Assembly: GCA_028282245.1 (NCBI GenBank)
Contig: JANQIL010000009.1
Location: forward strand, 1 to 45,764
From: Magnetospira sp.
GTDB lineage: Bacteria > Pseudomonadota > Alphaproteobacteria > Rhodospirillales > Magnetospiraceae
DNA length: 45,764 nucleotides
Direction of reading: 5' to 3'
The position numbers and the translations under genes are program-made. Below the pieces are notes generated by a model that made no database searches, was not told where the DNA came from, and saw only the letters and a program-made list of their open reading frames with translations. Of this stretch, positions 42,119 to 45,764 are shown in pieces; the first letter of the stretch is position 1, and each line of letters starts with the position of its first letter.

Positions 42119-43575
42119 ACCGGACGACCTGGGCGGCATGGATGGGGGCCGTTCTGTTGCTGATGACCGCCTGCCAGTCTCCGCGAGTCGTCGGCGACAC
42201 GCAACCCGCGACACCGGCTCCGGTCGTCGTTCCGCCATCGGCGACCCCGGCCCCGGCCCCGCGGACCGCGTACACCCCGCCGCCCCGGCCGCCGGCGTGG
42301 CGGAACCCGCCGTCGCGGCACATGGTTCAGGAACGCCGGACGCGGGCCGCCGAGGCCGGTCCGTCAACCGCCGGCACGGCCCCGCCGACGGTCCAGTCGG
42401 CGCCGCTCGACACCTTCGAGCCGCGAGAGGCGGAAACCGCCGGGGTCTCGCGCGTGGCCCTGCTGCTGCCGCTCAGCGGCCGCCACGCGCGGCTCGGCAC
42501 GGCGCTGCGCAACGCGGCTCAACTGGCCCTGTTCGAACGTGCCGGCCCGTTGTTCGAGTTGATGTTCCTCGATACCGGCGGCACGCCGGACGGCGCGCGG
42601 ACCGCCGCCCGAACCGCGATCTCCGACGGCGCCGCCCTGATCATCGGGCCGTTGCTGGCCGATTCGACGCGTGCCGCCGGGCCGATGGCGCAACGGGCCG
42701 GGGTTCCGATGGTGTCGTTGTCCAACGACGGCACGGCGGCGGCGCCGGGCGTCTACGTGATCGGGTTTCGGCCCGAGACCGAGGTTCGCCGGGTCGTCGG
42801 CCATGCGTTCGCCAGCGGGCTTCGCCGGTTCGCGGTCCTGGCGCCCTACGGATCCCACGGCGAGCGGGTGGTGGCCGCGCTGCGGACGGCGGCCCACGAC
42901 CTGGGGGCAGAGGTCTCGCGGGTGGCCCGCTATGTGGACGGCGGCGACTACGACGCGGTGGTGCGCCAATTGGCCGATTACGACCGCCGCCACGCCGCCC
43001 TGGAAAGCCAGAAGGCGGCCCTCGGGGAACGCCGCGATCCGGTGTCGCGGCGCACCCTGGCGCGTCTGAGGGCCCTTCAGACGGTGGGCGATCCGGCGTT
43101 CGACGCCCTGCTGATCGCCGACGGCGGACGCCGCTTGCAGGAAATCGCCGCCCTGCTGCCCTATTATGATATCGATCCGAAAGTCGTTCGAATGCTCGGC
43201 ACCGGGCAGTGGGACGTGCCGGGGGTCGGAACGGAACCGGCCCTGATCGGCGGCTGGTACGCGGCGGCCGATCCGGCCGGACGCCAGGGATTGATGGACC
43301 GTTTCGAACGGACCTTCGGCGCCGCGCCGCCGCGTCTCGTCACCCTGGCCTATGACGCCACGGCCCTTGCGGCGGTTTTGGTGCGCGGCGCCGAGGGCCC
43401 CAACTATTCGGCTCCCACCCTGACCCAGGAATCCGGATTCCTGGGTACCGACGGGGTGTTTCGGCTGCGTCCGGATGGCCTGGGCGAACGCACCCTGGCC
43501 GTGCTGGAGATCGAGGAGCGGGGTGCCCGGGTCATCGACGCGGCGCCCGAACGCTTTCCGGAGCCGGCATTCTAG
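42097..43575 (+). CDS. LpoA/LppC-type penicillin-binding protein activator lipoprotein
   Basis: Outer-membrane lipoprotein family that, in gamma-proteobacteria (LpoA), activates a class A PBP from across the periplasm. The 492-residue product has a lipobox (LLMTAC, Cys26), a Pro/Ala-rich spacer of about 80 residues, and a type I periplasmic-binding-like domain beginning VALLLPLSGRHARLG. The N-terminal TPR domain of enteric LpoA is absent; this short form is usual in alphaproteobacteria. GGAAGG gives a good ribosome binding site. A class A PBP is at 15504-17456. It converges on the RTX gene with a 23-base gap. Confidence 0.88.
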   Translation: MILDRTAYRTTWAAWMGAVLLLMTACQSPRVVGDTQPATPAPVVVPPSATPAPAPRTAYTPPPRPPAWRNPPSRHMVQERRTRAAEAGPSTAGTAPPTVQSAPLDTFEPREAETAGVSRVALLLPLSGRHARLGTALRNAAQLALFERAGPLFELMFLDTGGTPDGARTAARTAISDGAALIIGPLLADSTRAAGPMAQRAGVPMVSLSNDGTAAAPGVYVIGFRPETEVRRVVGHAFASGLRRFAVLAPYGSHGERVVAALRTAAHDLGAEVSRVARYVDGGDYDAVVRQLADYDRRHAALESQKAALGERRDPVSRRTLARLRALQTVGDPAFDALLIADGGRRLQEIAALLPYYDIDPKVVRMLGTGQWDVPGVGTEPALIGGWYAAADPAGRQGLMDRFERTFGAAPPRLVTLAYDATALAAVLVRGAEGPNYSAPTLTQESGFLGTDGVFRLRPDGLGERTLAVLEIEERGARVIDAAPERFPEPAF

Positions 43576-43598
43576 GGCGCGATCGGCCGCGACCGTCC

Positions 43599-45764
43599 CT
43601 AGCTGGAAACGCCGAGCTCGACGACGATGTCGGAGGCGCTCAAGGCGACGCCGCTGGTGATTTCGGCGACCATGGAGTAGCTCGCCTGCGTCGCCCCGTC
43701 GCCGCCGGCGTGCCAGAGCTCGCCATGGCCGGTGGCGGAATCGAGGAAGAAAAGAAAAACGTTCTGATTCTGTCCGCTTCCCGCGCTGTTGAGCATGGTC
43801 GCGGGGGTTCCGTTGAAGGTCAGAAGGGCGAAGGCGTTGAAGGCCGCGGTGAAGCTGGCGTGGGTTCCCATATCCCTGAAATTGCCCGACCATTTCGCGT
43901 CGGCGGTGTTGTAGGCCAGCGTCGCGAGATGGCCCGGCGTGGCGTTGAGTCCGCTGACATTCGTCAGCGTCGTGTAGATCCGGAACACGTCCGAGGAGGT
44001 GGGGGCGGAGACGTAGGAGACGATATCGTGGTTGTCGCCGTCGGCGACCATGCCGTCGTCGAAATCGGCCAACAGGAAATTGAAGATGTCGGACCCCGCG
44101 TTGCCCTTGAGTTCGTCGACTCCGGACCCACCATAAAGGGTGTCGTCACCGGCGCCACCCTCAAGCGTGTCGTTGCCGGCATTGCCATGGAGTTCGTCCG
44201 CTCCGCCCAGTCCACTGAGAACGTTGTCGCTGTTGTTGCCTTCCAGGACGTTGTCGCCGGCATGGCCGGTGCCGTCGATATCGGATGTTCCGGTCAGCTT
44301 CAGGTTCTCGATTTCGGCGTCGAGGGTATAGCTTAACGCCGACTTCACCTTGTCGGTGCCCTCGCCGGAATTTTCGGTGACGATGTCGCCGGCGCTGTCG
44401 ACCACGTAGATATCGTCGCCCAGGCCGCCGATCATCGTGTCGTCGCCGGCGCCGCCATCCAGGACGTCATTGCCGGTCGAACCGGTGAGGGAATCGTCGA
44501 GGGCCGACCCAACAATGCTCTCGATGTTGGAGAAGGTCCCCGCGGTGCCGCCGGAAATCGTGCCGGCCTGCATGTCCACGGTCACGGCGCTTCCGATATT
44601 CTCGAAGCTCAGCGTATCGTTTTCGCCGCTTCCGCCGTCGTAATCCGCCGTCGTCGCGCCGGTGCTGGCGAGAAGGGTATCGTTGCCGGCGCCGCCGTCC
44701 AGGGTATCGTCGCCACCGTTTCCGTCCAGGGTGTCCTTTCCGTCCGAGCCGACGAGAACATCCACGAAGGCCGATCCGACAAGCGCCTCGAATCCGCTCA
44801 GGGTATCGGTCCCGCCGCCATGGGTCACGGTGCCGTCGAGGAGGCTGGCCGTCACGCCGGCCGAAAAACCGGCGAAGCTCAGGGTGTCGGTGCCGTCGCC
44901 TCCGGCATAGGTGGAAATCGAATCGGAGTCGTCGGCGACCAGGGTATCGTTGCCGGTCGAACCCTCGATTTTCTCGATGTTCGAGAACGTGCCTCCGGTA
45001 TCGCCGGAGATCGTGCCGGTCCGCATGTCCAGGGTCACGCCGCCCGTGACGTTCTCGAAACTCAGGACGTCGAATCCGACTCCGCCGTCGTAATCCGCCG
45101 TCGTCGCGCCGGTACTGGCCAGGAGAACATCGTCGCCGACCCCGCCGTCGAGGGTATCGTTGCCGGCTCCGCCGTCCAGGGTTTCGCCGCCGGCCGAGCC
45201 GTTGAGTTCGTCGTCGAACGCGGTGCCGATGATCTTCTCGATGTTCGTGAAGGCGCCGCCGGTGCCCCCGGAAACCACGCTCGTGTTGACCGACATGGTC
45301 ACGGTCACGCCGCTCCCGACGTTCCCGAAATCCAGGATGTCGTCGCCGGTTCCGCCATCGTAACTCGCCGCCGTCGCGCCGGTGCTGGCCAGAAGGGTAT
45401 CGTCGCCGGTTCCGCCGTCGAGGGTGTCATCGCCGGTTCCACCATCCAGAGTGTCGTCGCCGGTTCCGCCGTCGAGGGTATCATCGCCGGTCCCGCCATC
45501 CAGGGTGTCGTCGCCACCGTCGCCCCTCAGTTCATCGTCGTCGGCATCCCCGTACAGGGTGTCGTCGCCACCGTCGCCGCTGATGTCGTCGTCGCCGTCG
45601 CCGCCATGAATCGTGTCGTTTCCCTCGGCACCCGCCTGGTTGGCGAAATGATCCGCGAAATGATCGAGCAGAACGTCCAGATCGTCGTCGCCGGCGGCGT
45701 CGGAGGCACCGGGGATGTCGCCGGTAATGGAGTCGTCCCCCGGCCCCCCCCAGATTTGGTCGTC
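43599..45764 (-). CDS. RTX-type calcium-binding secreted protein, N-terminus outside window
   Basis: Type I-secreted protein, at least 721 residues, open to the right edge, so the start is not seen. It is built from glycine- and aspartate-rich nonapeptides of the GGxGxDxLx type, which form calcium-binding beta rolls after export. A block of about 90-130 residues recurs three times, each with LLASTGAT, a YDGG step, a strand like VTLDMRTGTISG and FSNIE(K/S)I. After the last repeats there is a C-terminal domain of about 150 residues without repeats (GLNATPGHLATLAYNTADA and so on), ending ALSASDIVVELGVSS, a plausible type I secretion signal. No transport genes for it are in view. Adhesin, S-layer or enzyme; not decidable from this part. 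Confidence 0.9.
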   Translation of the reverse strand, partial: DDQIWGGPGDDSITGDIPGASDAAGDDDLDVLLDHFADHFANQAGAEGNDTIHGGDGDDDISGDGGDDTLYGDADDDELRGDGGDDTLDGGTGDDTLDGGTGDDTLDGGTGDDTLDGGTGDDTLLASTGATAASYDGGTGDDILDFGNVGSGVTVTMSVNTSVVSGGTGGAFTNIEKIIGTAFDDELNGSAGGETLDGGAGNDTLDGGVGDDVLLASTGATTADYDGGVGFDVLSFENVTGGVTLDMRTGTISGDTGGTFSNIEKIEGSTGNDTLVADDSDSISTYAGGDGTDTLSFAGFSAGVTASLLDGTVTHGGGTDTLSGFEALVGSAFVDVLVGSDGKDTLDGNGGDDTLDGGAGNDTLLASTGATTADYDGGSGENDTLSFENIGSAVTVDMQAGTISGGTAGTFSNIESIVGSALDDSLTGSTGNDVLDGGAGDDTMIGGLGDDIYVVDSAGDIVTENSGEGTDKVKSALSYTLDAEIENLKLTGTSDIDGTGHAGDNVLEGNNSDNVLSGLGGADELHGNAGNDTLEGGAGDDTLYGGSGVDELKGNAGSDIFNFLLADFDDGMVADGDNHDIVSYVSAPTSSDVFRIYTTLTNVSGLNATPGHLATLAYNTADAKWSGNFRDMGTHASFTAAFNAFALLTFNGTPATMLNSAGSGQNQNVFLFFLDSATGHGELWHAGGDGATQASYSMVAEITSGVALSASDIVVELGVSS
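45393..45500 (-). repeat. Four tandem 27-bp units encoding DGGTGDDTL
   Basis: Four copies (45474-45500, 45447-45473, 45420-45446, 45393-45419) encode exactly the same nonapeptide, DGGTGDDTL, with only a few synonymous differences. A degenerate fifth unit (GDGGDDTL) lies just upstream. The identity at DNA level points to recent expansion by slippage or recombination. Confidence 0.85.

Noticed and set aside
45393-45540. Regular short repeats that could suggest a CRISPR array
   Set aside because: The 27-bp units are directly adjacent without spacers and encode in-frame RTX nonapeptides.

Overview
The window is chromosomal DNA of a G+C-rich alphaproteobacterium, most likely from the Rhodospirillales or a close relative. 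The evidence is the very large NAD-type glutamate dehydrogenase, a BamF-type (DUF3035) lipoprotein after lspA, the mutM-ubiE-ubiB-coaBC-dut and rsmI-yraN-gshB-comM neighbourhoods, and strong GC bias at third codon positions. Nearly all of it is core genome. I see no rRNA, tRNA, insertion sequence, prophage or CRISPR array.

Layout. 1-1102 (minus): truncated secreted protein and mutM. 1137-9135 (plus): ubiE, ubiB, an unrecognised 497-residue protein, an AT-rich island with a promoter, then a tight run coaBC-dut-Rrf2 regulator-cysK-moeB. 9157-13827 (plus): a five-gene branched-chain-amino-acid-type ABC importer. 13847-17748 (minus): moaD-moaE-LOG family protein, a class A penicillin-binding protein and a small membrane protein. 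18069-23707 (plus): MaoC/PhaJ-like hydratase, ribF, ileS, lspA and a BamF lipoprotein. 23856-28718: NAD-glutamate dehydrogenase. 28983-36766 (plus): SIS sugar-phosphate isomerase, the heat-shock set hrcA-grpE-dnaK-dnaJ, and hemW. 36915-42118 (minus): comM, a secreted protein, gshB, a BON-domain lipoprotein, yraN and rsmI. 42097-43575 (plus): an LpoA/LppC-type activator. 43599-45764 (minus): the C-terminal part of a large RTX calcium-binding secreted protein that runs off the right edge.

The clearest hidden feature is in the 661-base gap between grpE and dnaK. It holds the decayed C-terminal half of a YafK-like L,D-transpeptidase. The catalytic HGxxxxxGC motif is still readable, but the gene has lost its 5' half and carries one nonsense codon and two +1 frameshifts. 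The dnaK promoter lies just past this remnant.

Other signals worth following are: a short upstream reading frame whose stop codon abuts a 15-bp bulged hairpin in the ileS leader; a structured segment ending in an intrinsic terminator between dnaJ and hemW; a near-consensus CtrA site ahead of the penicillin-binding protein; a PhaR-like dyad ahead of the MaoC hydratase; and a MutM whose fourth zinc-finger cysteine is replaced. I found no convincing wholly new multi-gene system. The best unknown is the 497-residue protein between ubiB and coaBC.

All family assignments come from reading motifs by eye. No database search, structure prediction or folding-energy calculation was possible.
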